In this document: piece by piece, positions 11,420 to 21,588 of the stretch | Position numbering within the stretch: position 1 is the first letter of the stretch | How the letters are laid out: every line of letters begins with the position of its first letter | From: Corbicula japonica | Taxonomy: Eukaryota > Mollusca > Bivalvia > Venerida > Cyrenidae | Assembly: GCA_038501625.1 (NCBI GenBank) | Contig: JAZAYU010000714.1 | Location: forward strand, 1-64,000 | Length of the DNA: 64,000 nt | Direction: 5' to 3' | The notes under the pieces: generated by a model | Databases searched by the model: none | Told to the model about the DNA's origin: nothing | What the model saw: the letters and a program-made list of their open reading frames with translations, nothing else | Translations under genes and position numbers: made by a program

Positions 11420-12600
11420 ATAACCTTTAGCCCAGGACCATATAGTATTTCGTCACTTTATGTACTCTCTGGCTTATTTCTTGAGTGGCAATGCATGTTC
11501 TTCAGCCTGCATGATTATTCATCGATTAGTTTCCAACTTTGCCCTCTTAATTGATTTGTTATGTTTTATTGTTTCCCCCAGGGTTAGATTTGGAACCCGG
11601 ATCGTATACACTCATCGATCTTTGTGCTTACACTCTCCAACAAACAGGTATATTCTCCTCTTAGAACTTTGTTGTTTGTACGAAACGGCCTGAAGAAACA
11701 GGATGATATTTTAACTTCTATTCTTAGGCTATTTAAAGTGTAGATGTTATGCCCAACACCGTTGATAGTTGATTAAATGATTATATATATGTGATATTTA
11801 CCTTAACTGTTTACATGTGATAGGCGGTCATAGTGAAAATACGGCGAAGGAACTCTTTACAAGAGTACAAACACCATGTTTAGTATAACTGGGGATTAAG
11901 GTGCTACACATTTGATACTTCGATATTTATTAAAAAATCATAGCAAGGGCAGAAACATTAATATAATACATCCACACAAACTGTTTCATGCGTCTTTGAT
12001 AACTTCTGCAGTTTATGTTACTCCGACCTATTTCTTACACCAAACACTGCTCTCGTCTAGACGTACGTGTAGATTACTTTGGCATCATCCTCTGCAATTG
12101 AATTACTGACACATTTTAAGACAAACCAATGTTGAAAGACGAATACCGTTTCAGGGATGCCTTCAAAACATATTTAGAGATATGGAATGTAAATTACTCT
12201 GGATAGCTTCAGTTGAGAATATTTTTTAAAGTGTACAAAGGCGGAAAATACATTAAATTGAAAATGGCAGACTTAATCAATGTTAGAAATACTTACTTTG
12301 TAAGAATTAAATTTATGTGTTTGTAATTTGTTAAACTAATTATAAGTATTTTAACTGTTAAATTTCTAAAAATGGAATAAATTGGTAACAGATTTAACCG
12401 TATCATGGGTGAAATATTTCTATTATTCATCTGTTTCTTCCGTGAATAATGTTTAAACATTGTATTTGTTCAGTTAATTAGTTTTCTCGTCGAAACTCAA
12501 TTTACCAATGTGTAACTGCAACATTTTGCCCCACCGCCACCCTCCTCTGAATTTCCGAAATTGTTGATTATTTTAATAGCTTTGCTGAGGTTGATACATA
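11420..12600. other. Intron sequence, nothing recognised
   Basis: AT-rich intron of the Ig gene. Short ORFs without domains; no repeat shared with the rest of the window was noticed. Confidence 0.45.
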
Positions 12601-12601
12601 T

Positions 12602-13711
12602 GGAATATTATAACAGTATGCATTATGTAGGTTCGTTTTTTCGGCGTTAGCTGTCTAAGCTCACTTTTGACCTAGTTTTTCGACCAATGAAATGTTGTAA
12701 ATAATACTCGTATTCTCTTATTATGCAGAGGGAAAATGAAATAAACTATTTCGATTGGTAGCTATTTACACCAGAGAGGCATCTAGCAGGGTGGAGAGGT
12801 ATCTAGTGGGATTTTTATTATTATGCAGCGGAGAAATCAAATAGATTAATTCGATTGGTTGTTAGTGGGCGTTGTATTGGAGGAAAAACATATTTACGAT
12901 TTAAGTAACCAGTTAAGTCAATATTGATGGCTTAAATACAATATTATATGGAATATTCTTGGGTGTCAGGTAAACACTTGCATACAATACACAGTATAAA
13001 ACGAAAGAGAAGTGTAGATATTCCTAGTTCTTACTGGTTCCTTTCTGGTTCCTTTGATACTGATTGTTAATTTCAAGTACGAAATACAAGTTTATTGTAG
13101 TGTAGTGGCTAACACTCTCGCCTCTCAATCGGAGGCCCCGGGTTCAATACTCAGGACGGACACTTTTTTTAAAGTTAATATACGTAAAAGTTTGTAGATT
13201 TCGCTCTTGTAACAGGCTGTTATTATTTATATTTATTAAATTTCAAGGACATTTATTCATCTTGAATTCTCACTCTACACGAGGTATTTTATTGAAACTG
13301 AATATTTTGCTTCAGTATCTTTAATCGACTTGTTATCACTGTATGAAATTGTTGCAACAGCTTCAACATTTTTTTGAAAGACACTTTCAATAAATTTATG
13401 AGTTGTCATGATTCGGTCTCTTAATCTCTAATTCATACTAAGAAGGCAGGGAGGTTTCGTCGACAGCTATAACAAATAAAATAAAATAACTTAACTGTGT
13501 CTGCTTTGCCTCTCTGTATTTCTTTCTTTCTTATATACATGTATATATAAATCTTTTCCATCAACGCCGTTTATCTTTTTTAAAGATATTTCTTGTTTTC
13601 GAGTTGGGCAAGTAAACAATATCGCGCGAGACCGAAGGTCGAGCGTGATGTGGTTACATACGCAACAAGAAATAATACGAACCTACAGAATGCATACTGT
13701 CATAATGTTCC
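12602..13711. mobile_element. Putative 1.1-kb element bounded by 34-bp inverted repeats
   Basis: 12602-12635 and 13678-13711 are reverse complements with three mismatches in 34 (GGAATATTATAACAGTATGC at the left). The interior has no transposase-like ORF. It holds two related CGATTGGT-containing blocks (about 12717-12767 and 12818-12868) and a tRNA-like segment. This fits a non-autonomous DNA element, although two unrelated inverted fragments would look alike. No target duplication could be fixed. Confidence 0.45.
13095..13168 (+). repeat. tRNA-like sequence (pseudogene or SINE head)
   Basis: The D-arm-like GTGT..ACAC pairing in GTGTAGTGGCTAACAC is followed by an anticodon-arm-like GCCTC(7 nt)GAGGC and a B-box-like GGGTTCAATAC. 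The T stem pairs imperfectly and the acceptor ends do not pair, so it is not a functional tRNA gene. The loop would read AAT, but that assignment is not meaningful in a degenerate copy. Confidence 0.5.
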
Positions 13712-14074
13712 TTTTATTATATACCCTTCTCGCTCAAAAAAATTAAATAAACTAAACAACAAAATTTTAGCCAAAAACGTGGTATACATAATAGCAGAAA
13801 TAAAGATAGTAACGCGATAGTAAATTTATGAATGGCGTAGAAAATTTATGAATGGCGTAAAAATACCGTTACGGTAACGTTTGTAAAACTGCGACGGAAA
13901 TTTCCTATTTTGGAGTTCGTTATGTGCCGGAAAATTACGACAACCTACCGTGACGTTGTATATGACGTCACGTATCTCATGGAAAGCTGGAGATTCTAAT
14001 CTGACGAGTTGCATCAATTTTGCGGATTAACGATGCACTATGCTAAAATCATTCATGGGTATATAATAAAAAGG
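13710..14074. repeat. Short inverted pair around a 365-bp segment
   Basis: CCTTTTATTATATACCC at 13710-13726 is matched by its near complement GGGTATATAATAAAAAGG at 14057-14074. The segment contains an imperfect tandem of AATTTATGAATGGCGTA (about 13822-13860). It may be a small MITE, or the continuation of the adjacent 1.1-kb element. Confidence 0.35.
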
Positions 14075-14079
14075 AAATA

Positions 14080-17000
14080 CATTTGATTCTTAAAAAAAAT
14101 AAGCAACTGGCATGATGGTTCTATCGAAGCTTAACCTTCTAGATTTTTTACTTTCTTTCAATAATGAAGTTTTTGTGAAATTTATTGCAAAATTCACAAA
14201 TTGTATATGCAGTTATCCTCAGTACTTGTGTTCCATATTATTATTTCTAAGAAATCCCAAGTTCATACGTATAATATATTCATAAACTTAAACGTCTTAA
14301 ATGTGCCGATTTGAAGAAATTAATTAAAAATTCCAGGTCAATGGCACTTTTTTCTAGTGACATTCCTCTGCATAGTTAACTGTTTTCAATGAGAATCTAA
14401 AACTGTTATTTTTACGTGTTTGTACCACAACTACCCTTATTCCTGTTCTGAATCTACATGTGTACAGTTTGCGGATTCTAAATACGATTTCATGTTCAAA
14501 CTTTTTAACATATCTATTTGTATTGTTCCATATATTAGCATGTTTTGTCAGGCTTGGACTCATTTAACGTATGCTGAAAATCGCTAACATAAAAATGAAT
14601 GTTGTAATTTTAATTTTAAAAGACCAAGTTAAAATTATGCCATGATTATAAAACTTTGCCTAAACATATAACGTTAGTCAATGGTAAGGATCATTCCTAC
14701 GGTTTTATGTTAGATACTTGTTTTCTAATTCGTTGTTATACGGTATTGTTTAAGAATAATAATCCTTATGCTTAACATATACATCTATACCCCCTCGGAA
14801 AATTTCCTTGACACAAAAACATAAACGCACTTTCGGAGTCTCTAAAAAATTTAATCATACCAGTACATTTATAAAATGCATATCAAAATTTGCTACATAC
14901 ATATACCAATCATATTGCAAATTATTACAGACTTTCACCATGCAGTTTTTTAAATATAAGCTTTTAAATTGTCATATTCCATGTTTTTCTGAAGAAAAAA
15001 ACAACAACAACAAAAACAGGTGAAAAGATTTTCCATCACAATTTTGCACAATACCTTTTTGTTTTACAAATCTTTTATAGATCCGATTTAAACTGACTTC
15101 TGAATGTGTATCTGTTGACTATATAACTTAAATATGTACTTTAAATGTTTTAATGCCGTTTTACTCCAACTGATTCATTAGAAATCCAAGGTCAATTATT
15201 CTTCGTCCATCTTTCCACGATGTACGGCTTGCAGTTTTTGGAAGAGTGTCGGTGTTTATAACAAAATTGTTGGAAATTGATAAAGAAGAGTAATTGTGAT
15301 AATTTTGTTTGCGTTTAATGGGTTTTTTTTCACAAATCTACCATTGCTAGCTCTGTCCGCCATTTTGGTATTACCGGGAAAATGACGTCACGCTTTGGGA
15401 TAACAGACTTTTGGCAAATATTTTTTTTATTTAAAAGAATATAAGTTATTTTTTGTAAAAAATGTTTCTTCTTTCAAGAAGAAACCGATAACAATATTTT
15501 AGAGTAATGTAAAAAATAACGATTAAAAATGTTTGCTACAATCAATTCCGAATAGTGCCGGAGAACGTTTCGGCTACTGCCGAAGACATTTCCGAACTCG
15601 GCGTCGCCAAACAGCGCCGTTTCAGACAGGATTGTCTATTTAGGCCCCTCTTATCTTAAAGTTTAAATTGACCGATTAAATATTTTCCAAAACTAGATGG
15701 GTTTTTGGTTTATAAAAGATGTTTTTTATAACTTTTAATGTATAATTTTGAACAAAAACTTCAACAGTATATTCAACTTTGCAGAATACCTTTTAGAAGA
15801 AAGCAGTGACGGTCGAAATGTCATCGGTTACATTTCGACCGAAATGGAGGGTATAGAATGATTGTTGCACTAGAGTGTCGCTGTAGATTCGCTTAATCAC
15901 GTGTTTCATTGCGTCACAAATTACGTCAGTAGATCAATAAATGTACTTGAAACAGTTTTCTCTTTTTACACTAGCCAATTCAACTCTGGTGATATGAGTG
16001 TTATGTTATTGTTATTTATTAAGTAAAAAACGACACTGTGTGAACATGGGTGTCGACGAAAGTATCAGAAATAAAGCCAGATTTTGAATTGGTGCAAAGT
16101 AAAATATTCTTGAAGTGATAATAGACGTTTTGCAGAGAGGTCTGTATGTCTCCGTTAGATGTATAAGTCATGAAATAAAATACCTGAATATTTTGTAATA
16201 GTACACACAGTATAGAAAGTACATTATCCTTACTTTTTATTCAAGACCTGATCATAGGAGTTCAGAAATAAAATGGCACATATAGAATTTTTCTATAGGT
16301 TTATGAAGCGTGAAATACACTTAACTATATACTTTCTACTCACTGTTAATTTTTATCATTTTTTAAATAGTTTCTTATTAGAAATACTGACATACAGACT
16401 TTCTCTGAATGGTTTAAATATTTCTCCGTGCAAATTTATAGATACAAGCAGTGAAAAAAAACTTTCATAGAACTTGCCTTTAGAAATAGAAATCGGTGTG
16501 GATATGTTGTTTGCTAGCTATTTTAGCAATGTGATAGGACAAACGAGGCAAATTAATCTTTCAAAATGCTATAATTAGAATATAGAGTAGAAGTGCTGGT
16601 TTATAGAATTTAGCTGTAGGAAAGTTATTTGTTAAAAAAGTATGAATATTATAAGTCTTAAATAAAAAATATAAGGATCATTTAATGTTTTAACATGTGT
16701 TTGATATATAATTTTAATGTTATTATTGTTTGTCTACTTTCCATCCCTATTTGAATTTTATTTTTTTTTATTAAACTTATCCTTTTAATATATTACATTG
16801 TGTAGTTTTACGTAGATTATCCCATTAGAATATTTTACAATTATATTACTTTTAAAAGCTTAATTTATTATGTTAACAATGTACTTTGGCATTTATTTAT
16901 AAGTAAAAGTTGAGGTTTGGAAACATTTTGTGCAACATGTAAATGGAAACAATATTATATTGATTATATTTCACTTTTCAATTTTCAATCGTTAAAGCTT

Positions 17001-17419
17001 TATTCAGAGTGTGAATGTATTGAATCCTGTTAGGTATAACGCAGCAATGGTTGATATTGTAAAGTACACCGATTATTTTTGTCATCGTTATTTAAAATAA
17101 GCTTGTTTAATAGAACCGGAACTAATTTATATGTTTGGCAGCCGCGATAACATACAAAATGTCATGTAAACTTTGGAATATTTCACAGATTAAAATGGTG
17201 CGGAGGAGCAATTCAAAAACTTAAAAAGTAGAAAACATTGTCATGAAGAAACAATTAAAAATCAAACAAATGTTTCCAAACGACCAACTTGCAGTCATAA
17301 TTATGAGCTTATTTTAACCCTATTCCACTTTTACCATTTAATTTATAGTGTAATATATGGCATTTGAAACTCACATAATAATGTCAAACTCATAGAACGA
17401 CTATGGTTGTGAATTCTAG
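14080..17419. other. Intron, largely featureless
   Basis: AT-rich intron before the fourth Ig exon. The only structure noticed is the palindrome CGGTCGAAATGT-8 nt-ACATTTCGACCG near 15809. ORFs are short and without domains. Confidence 0.45.
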
Positions 17420-17548
17420 GGATTGGAACAACAGGCGAGGTGTTGATTATCCATAATGTATCCAGATACTGTGATGGTATCTACGAATGTGTTGCGTATA
17501 ACAACGTCGATCCTGCGGTAACAAGGCAAATCAAGGTGTTCGTTGAAT
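17420..17548 (+). CDS. Exon encoding C-terminal half of Ig domain 2
   Basis: The acceptor is gaattctag at 17419 and the donor is GAAT|GTAAGA at 17549. Two bases complete codon 154 (Arg), and the exon leaves in phase 1. It encodes IGTTGEVLIIHNVSRYCDGI then YECVAYNNVDPAV. The D-G-x-Y-x-C motif with cysteine 177 closes domain 2. An extra cysteine (171) precedes the motif; lachesins usually have Glu or another polar residue there, so an unpaired or extra disulfide is possible. Sequon NVS at 166. Joining the previous exon at 10991 gives an uninterrupted, family-like sequence across the junction, which supports both borders. Confidence 0.93.
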
Positions 17549-18564
17549 GTAAGAGAATTAAGTAAACTTACATTTATGCTCATTCTGAAGTTAATCTATC
17601 AGTGTTTGAATTTTAGAAAGTGTGCAAATCAGGTAAACTTTGTCAGAAAACATAGCATCTCCACATAGTCAATTATTAGGTAACCGCATCAGAATGGTCA
17701 ACGGCAAACTGTAGCCATTGAGATCCCACTTACATCAACTTCACACTTCCCAGGTCAAGCTAATTTGTTCTACTAAAATTAGTCTTATCGATCCGCATAC
17801 GCGGCAATATTTCATGCAAAACATAAAATAAAACAGGCTTCATTCAATATTGAGCAAAGCCAACAGATAGTCGGTTACTTTCCGAAACTAACATATTGAA
17901 TTTCGTCGTTGAAAAGTTTCAGGAAGATTGTTAATTTCTTGCATTCTCTGTTTGGTAATTATTCAAACTCGTCGACTAAAGATTAGGTTTGCTCGTAGAA
18001 CAATTAACATTTAATTAAATAATGATTTACACGTAACAAAATTATATATTTTGTTATTATACTTATTGATAATAATATTATTGCATGGAAAGCAGTTAAT
18101 TCGTATTCTATCGCATTCTAAATGCTACTAAATTCTTTCACAAACGTGTTTAAGCTATAAATGAAATAGATGGCTAGAACACCTGTCGACCAAACAGCTC
18201 AAGTGGTCGCATTTAACGCATTCTCTGGTCCCCTTTTAGTAAGTCTGCAATGTTTTCCTTTATATAGAATTTCGCGTATTTTAAAGAAATGAGAAATCAG
18301 AAAACTAGTATGAAAAATACTATCTCCAGGAAATTACACAGTCCGGAAGTGTGATTTTGTGATTTCTTTTGAAATATGGATAATTTTGACATGACCATGT
18401 CCGGCAATGTCACTTCATATAATAGAAACATTCGTTAACAACTGGTTTAAATATTAAAAATATATTAATGTTGTATTTGAGTAGAAAGATGTATTTCGTG
18501 CTCTAAAACTTTTCAATGTTAATTAATCACACCACTGATTAAATTTAAATTATACTTCTTTCAG
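17549..18564. other. Intron, nothing recognised
   Basis: One-kilobase intron with no repeat or ORF of note, ending in the pyrimidine-rich acceptor at 18564. Confidence 0.5.
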
Positions 18565-18719
18565 TTGCACCGGAGGTTACACTTCCAACGAAGAGGATAG
18601 GTCAATATGTTGGCCGAGAGACGATTCTTGATTGCGAGATCACAGCTTATCCCCACGGCTTGGCCTACTGGATGAAGGGAGAAAAGACTCTAGAATTTTT
18701 AAACAAAGACAAATATCAA
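18565..18719 (+). CDS. Exon encoding N-terminal half of Ig domain 3
   Basis: The acceptor is cttctttcag at 18564 and the donor is TATCAA|GTAAGG at 18720. It enters with two bases of codon 197 and leaves in phase 0. It encodes FAPEVTLPTKRIGQYVGRET then ILDCEITAYPHGLAYW, with cysteine 220 and core tryptophan 232 of domain 3. The F/P-P-x-V start and the C-E-I-T-A-Y-P sequence are close to lachesin/IgLON third domains. The following intron is 10.8 kb and carries the LTR retrotransposon nest, so splicing must bypass a promoter- and poly(A)-bearing insertion in the same orientation. Confidence 0.94.
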
Positions 18720-18954
18720 GTAAGGAATCCATTAGGTTCATAAGAACGTTTAGTTACTCTAACTCTGAATATTCAGTCTTGTAGAAACTTAACTAAACTA
18801 TTCCTAATTAGCAGTGTTTTATATAACTTTATTGCATGCTTTTAGATGTTCTTTATTACTTCTAGATTTACATGTAATAGTATTAACCTATTGTTGTGGT
18901 TAGGTTGGAGCTAGTTCGCCACAGAAAACTTTTTCACTGGAAAATAGATAAGTC

Positions 18955-19072
18955 ACCAAGACATGTAATACTGCTTTGTTCATATGAGAACTTATTGGGC
19001 CAAGTGGGAGGTTGGATCATGCTAGAACCTGGTTCAAAAACCTCTAAGGTTCTCATTTTCTTCATTTGTTTT
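18955..19072 (-). repeat. R1 repeat, left part, split by the LTR element
   Basis: The - strand R1 blocks are recognisable (AGAACCTGGTTCAAAA, GGTTCTCATTTT). They stop at the LTR start and resume at 25783. The two parts together make one R1 copy, which shows that the retrotransposon landed inside it. Confidence 0.65.
19068..19072. repeat. Target-site duplication, left (GTTTT)
   Basis: GTTTT directly precedes the 5' LTR and directly follows the 3' LTR (25783-25787). A 5-bp duplication is usual for Ty3/gypsy integrases. Confidence 0.85.
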
Positions 19073-20251
19073 TGTCAGGAATGATTTTGTGTTTCTGTTT
19101 AATTATATAATACTCAACAAAAAAAGAAACCTGACACTGTAACTTTGAATAAGTATGAGGTGCATATTCAAAATCTATATATTTTTGCACCATCCAAAAG
19201 AAAATAACCACTGAATCACTTGTTTCATGCACCAAAAATATCAAAATGCATAATTAAGTTCAAAACATGCACAATTTTTATTACATACCACAATTCAATT
19301 AGCTTTAAATCTGATTCCAGGAAAATACACCAAATATAAAGTGTCAGGTTTCTATTTTTGTTGAGTATAGATACATATACAAATGTTTATGAAGTCATAA
19401 ATGCATGTATAATAATTGTATTAATTAGGTTGAAGTTGTTTTAATCACACAGATTGATGCACTGACAATTTTGCTTGACATAGATAATGTCATTTGTGAA
19501 AGTTTTAACATTTAGTGAATTTGTGATTTTAAGACGTTTTGAAGACGTTTTGGTCTTATGTAAAATTGTATCATAGCTTGTAACCATTGTGTTGTTAAAT
19601 ATAAGGTAAATATAAAGGGGTCGGTTTCAACTTTAAGAACAGGAAGTTGTTTAAATGCAACCAAGACGTTGTGTAAATACAACACTAGCTGGCTTAAGAT
19701 AGTTAGCGAGGCCAACTGGCTGGCTTCAAGTAGTTAGCGAGGCCAATATTTGTGCTACCCAAAGGTTTCCGCGTTTTCTGTGTGAGCTTGCTCCTCAGAG
19801 AGGTTACTTAGTACGTAGTACAATTATAGTGTTGTAACACAAAGGCAGAATCAGATATACAGTGTACGGTTCCTTCGACTACTGCCGTAGTCTCTTGAGA
19901 AGGCAGCGGAGATTGAACAATCTGTTATCAAGATTAATAGAGTCTATAGGAGTTGAAGCTGCTCGATAGATAGTCCATAGAAAGTCGTGGCTTATAAAGA
20001 AACTTGTTGAGGCCAAAACGTATGTGATCATCTCTAATTAGTTTTCAATAAAAATCATTGTAAATTACATAGCTCAACATTTCAATTCAATCATATAAGC
20101 AAAGTAGCTTGAGAAAAATTACTATATAGTTGGTATATCAACCACAGTCTAAGGCATCGCCACCTTGTTAACAAACCCTTTTATATTGTTCAAAGCTAAA
20201 AGATTGAACAGTCTTCAATAAAGACATAGGTTCTCTCGGTAGCTCTTGACA
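19073..20251 (+). repeat. 5' LTR (interrupted by a MITE)
   Basis: It begins TGTCAGGAATGATTTTG and ends CTCTTGACA. It matches 24784-25782 closely. Relative to the 3' LTR it has an insertion of about 260 bp (19110-19368). It also lacks about 20 bp (present at about 25346-25366) and about 70 bp (present at about 25420-25490). The larger gap is bounded by the direct repeat GAGTTGAA, as expected for a deletion between short repeats. An AATAAA at 20217-20222 lies 30 bp from the LTR end and is the likely poly(A) signal in the 3' copy. Confidence 0.93.
19110..19368. mobile_element. Mariner-type MITE inside the 5' LTR
   Basis: About 258 bp with terminal inverted repeats: TACTCAACAAAAAAAGAAAC, then CTGACACT at the left, and AGTGTCAGGTTTC...GTTGAGTA at the right. 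The 3' LTR has the uninterrupted site (aattatatagatacat), which shows an insertion flanked by TA. It contains no ORF. It must be younger than the retrotransposon insertion because only one LTR carries it. Confidence 0.9.
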
Positions 20252-20254
20252 AAT

Positions 20255-20272
20255 TGGGGGCTCGTCCGGGAT
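20255..20272 (+). promoter_or_regulatory. Primer-binding site, tRNA-Pro type
   Basis: TGGGGGCTCGTCCGGGAT lies 3 bases after the 5' LTR and is complementary to the 3' end of tRNA-Pro. It is identical to the 18-base site known from murine-leukaemia-type gammaretroviruses. This reflects shared use of a conserved tRNA and does not imply descent. Confidence 0.88.
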
Positions 20273-20322
20273 AGTTAACAGAAGGTATCATCAGCTGTGC
20301 TTTGCCAACTATATAGCCAAAT

Positions 20323-21378
20323 ATGGACTACGAAAAGTGGATAACGTTAGGCGAAAGGCTTGGGCTGAAAGGCTCAGAACTTGCAACATACGTTGAGAAG
20401 AAAGAGGCTGAGTACCATGAACGAGAAGAGCGTGCTCAGCGACGTGAGATGGAACGTATAGAACGCGAAGCCCTGATTCGCAAGGAAGAGGCGCTATTTC
20501 AGAAGGAGCAGCAAGAATTCGAAGCTCAACGTCTAGAACGTGAAGCTGTACTTCGGAAGGAGCAGCAAGAAGTCGAAGCTCAACAGCGGCGATATGAGCT
20601 TGAGATGGAGATGGAGATTCTCCGTCTAAAGACTGAGTTAGGTGACAAGGCTGCATCAACAACAGAGGTTGTAAACACCAAGTCTATACGACCTAAACTG
20701 CCGAAGTTTGAAGAGTCCGAAGATGATATGGACGCTTATATAGAACGTTTTGAACGCTTTGCAAAGAGTCAGAAGTGGGATGAATCCACATGGGCTGTGA
20801 GTTTAAGCTCACTATTAACTGGCAAAGGTTTGGAAGTATATACTAGCATGCCTCCAGAAGAGGGCAACGATTACACAGCGTTAAAGAAAGCTGTTTTGAA
20901 ACGCTATCAGCTGACCGAAGAGGGTTTCAGGCTGAAGTTCAGAGATAGCAAGCCATTACAGGATGAAACTGTTTTTCAGTTCATCGCTAGACTAAGGAGA
21001 TATTTCAATAGATGGACAGAGATGGCAGAGATAGATGATACATACAAAGCTCTGTCAGATCTATTGATTAGAGAACAATTCATTCAAAGTTGTTCTCAGG
21101 ACTTGGCTTTGTTCATAAAAGAAAAAATGCCAAGATCGGTCGAAGATGTGACCAGGCTGGCCGAACAATATATAGAAGCCCATGGAGGGTCGATTACATA
21201 TAACAGAAGTTCCAAGGCAAGCGATACGCCAAATAAGGCGGCTAAATCAAATGGCCAGGATAAGGAGACAACACAAAAGTCTAGCACGAACAATTCTTGG
21301 CCGACGTGCTTCAACTGTAACAAAGTTGGTCATCTTGCACGGGACTGCCGATTTCGCGATTGGTCGAAAGGAACTTAA
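20323..21378 (+). CDS. gag: Retrotransposon Gag-like protein with CCHC knuckle
   Basis: 351 residues, starting at the first ATG after the primer site (20323). Residues 20-110 are a highly charged Glu/Arg/Gln-rich coiled coil. The middle (about 125-290) has the layout of a gypsy gag capsid region with the DAYIERFERFAKS..W start and an RYFNRW block. The C-terminus has one zinc knuckle, CFNCNKVGHLARDC (329-342, CX2CX4HX4C), which would bind the RNA genome. The frame ends at TAA 21376, and the downstream pol region lies in the same frame. That stop may be a natural gag terminus or a mutation. Base composition is less AT-rich than the host introns. Confidence 0.9.
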   Translation: MDYEKWITLGERLGLKGSELATYVEKKEAEYHEREERAQRREMERIEREALIRKEEALFQKEQQEFEAQRLEREAVLRKEQQEVEAQQRRYELEMEMEILRLKTELGDKAASTTEVVNTKSIRPKLPKFEESEDDMDAYIERFERFAKSQKWDESTWAVSLSSLLTGKGLEVYTSMPPEEGNDYTALKKAVLKRYQLTEEGFRLKFRDSKPLQDETVFQFIARLRRYFNRWTEMAEIDDTYKALSDLLIREQFIQSCSQDLALFIKEKMPRSVEDVTRLAEQYIEAHGGSITYNRSSKASDTPNKAAKSNGQDKETTQKSSTNNSWPTCFNCNKVGHLARDCRFRDWSKGT

Positions 21379-21588
21379 AAAACTGGGAGTAGTGATGAAG
21401 GCCGAGCATACGACAAAAAGGTTTCAGCATTGTGCATGCGCGCTTCTATAAACGAAAATATTGAGAACGGCCAACTAAAGCTAGCAAATAGCGAGTCAAT
21501 GCCAATTATCACAAGAGCATGTAACATAGAGATGTTAGAAGGTGAGCGTAATTTAGACATACGAACAGGATATGTCGGAGACTGAGAG
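21379..21588 (+). pseudogene. Gag-pol junction segment between two in-frame stops
   Basis: Same frame as gag and pol, open from after TAA 21376 to TGA 21583, with the TGA only about 6 codons before the protease DTG. It probably belonged to a continuous gag-pol frame, because the coding phase is kept through it. It carries no recognised domain. Confidence 0.55.

Noticed and set aside
13095..13168. Functional tRNA gene
   Set aside because: The acceptor stem does not pair and the T arm is mismatched.
21182..21451. 89-codon ORF overlapping the gag end, and the 75-117-codon antisense frames across the LTR element
   Set aside because: They are alternative-frame shadows of gag and pol with no domain of their own.
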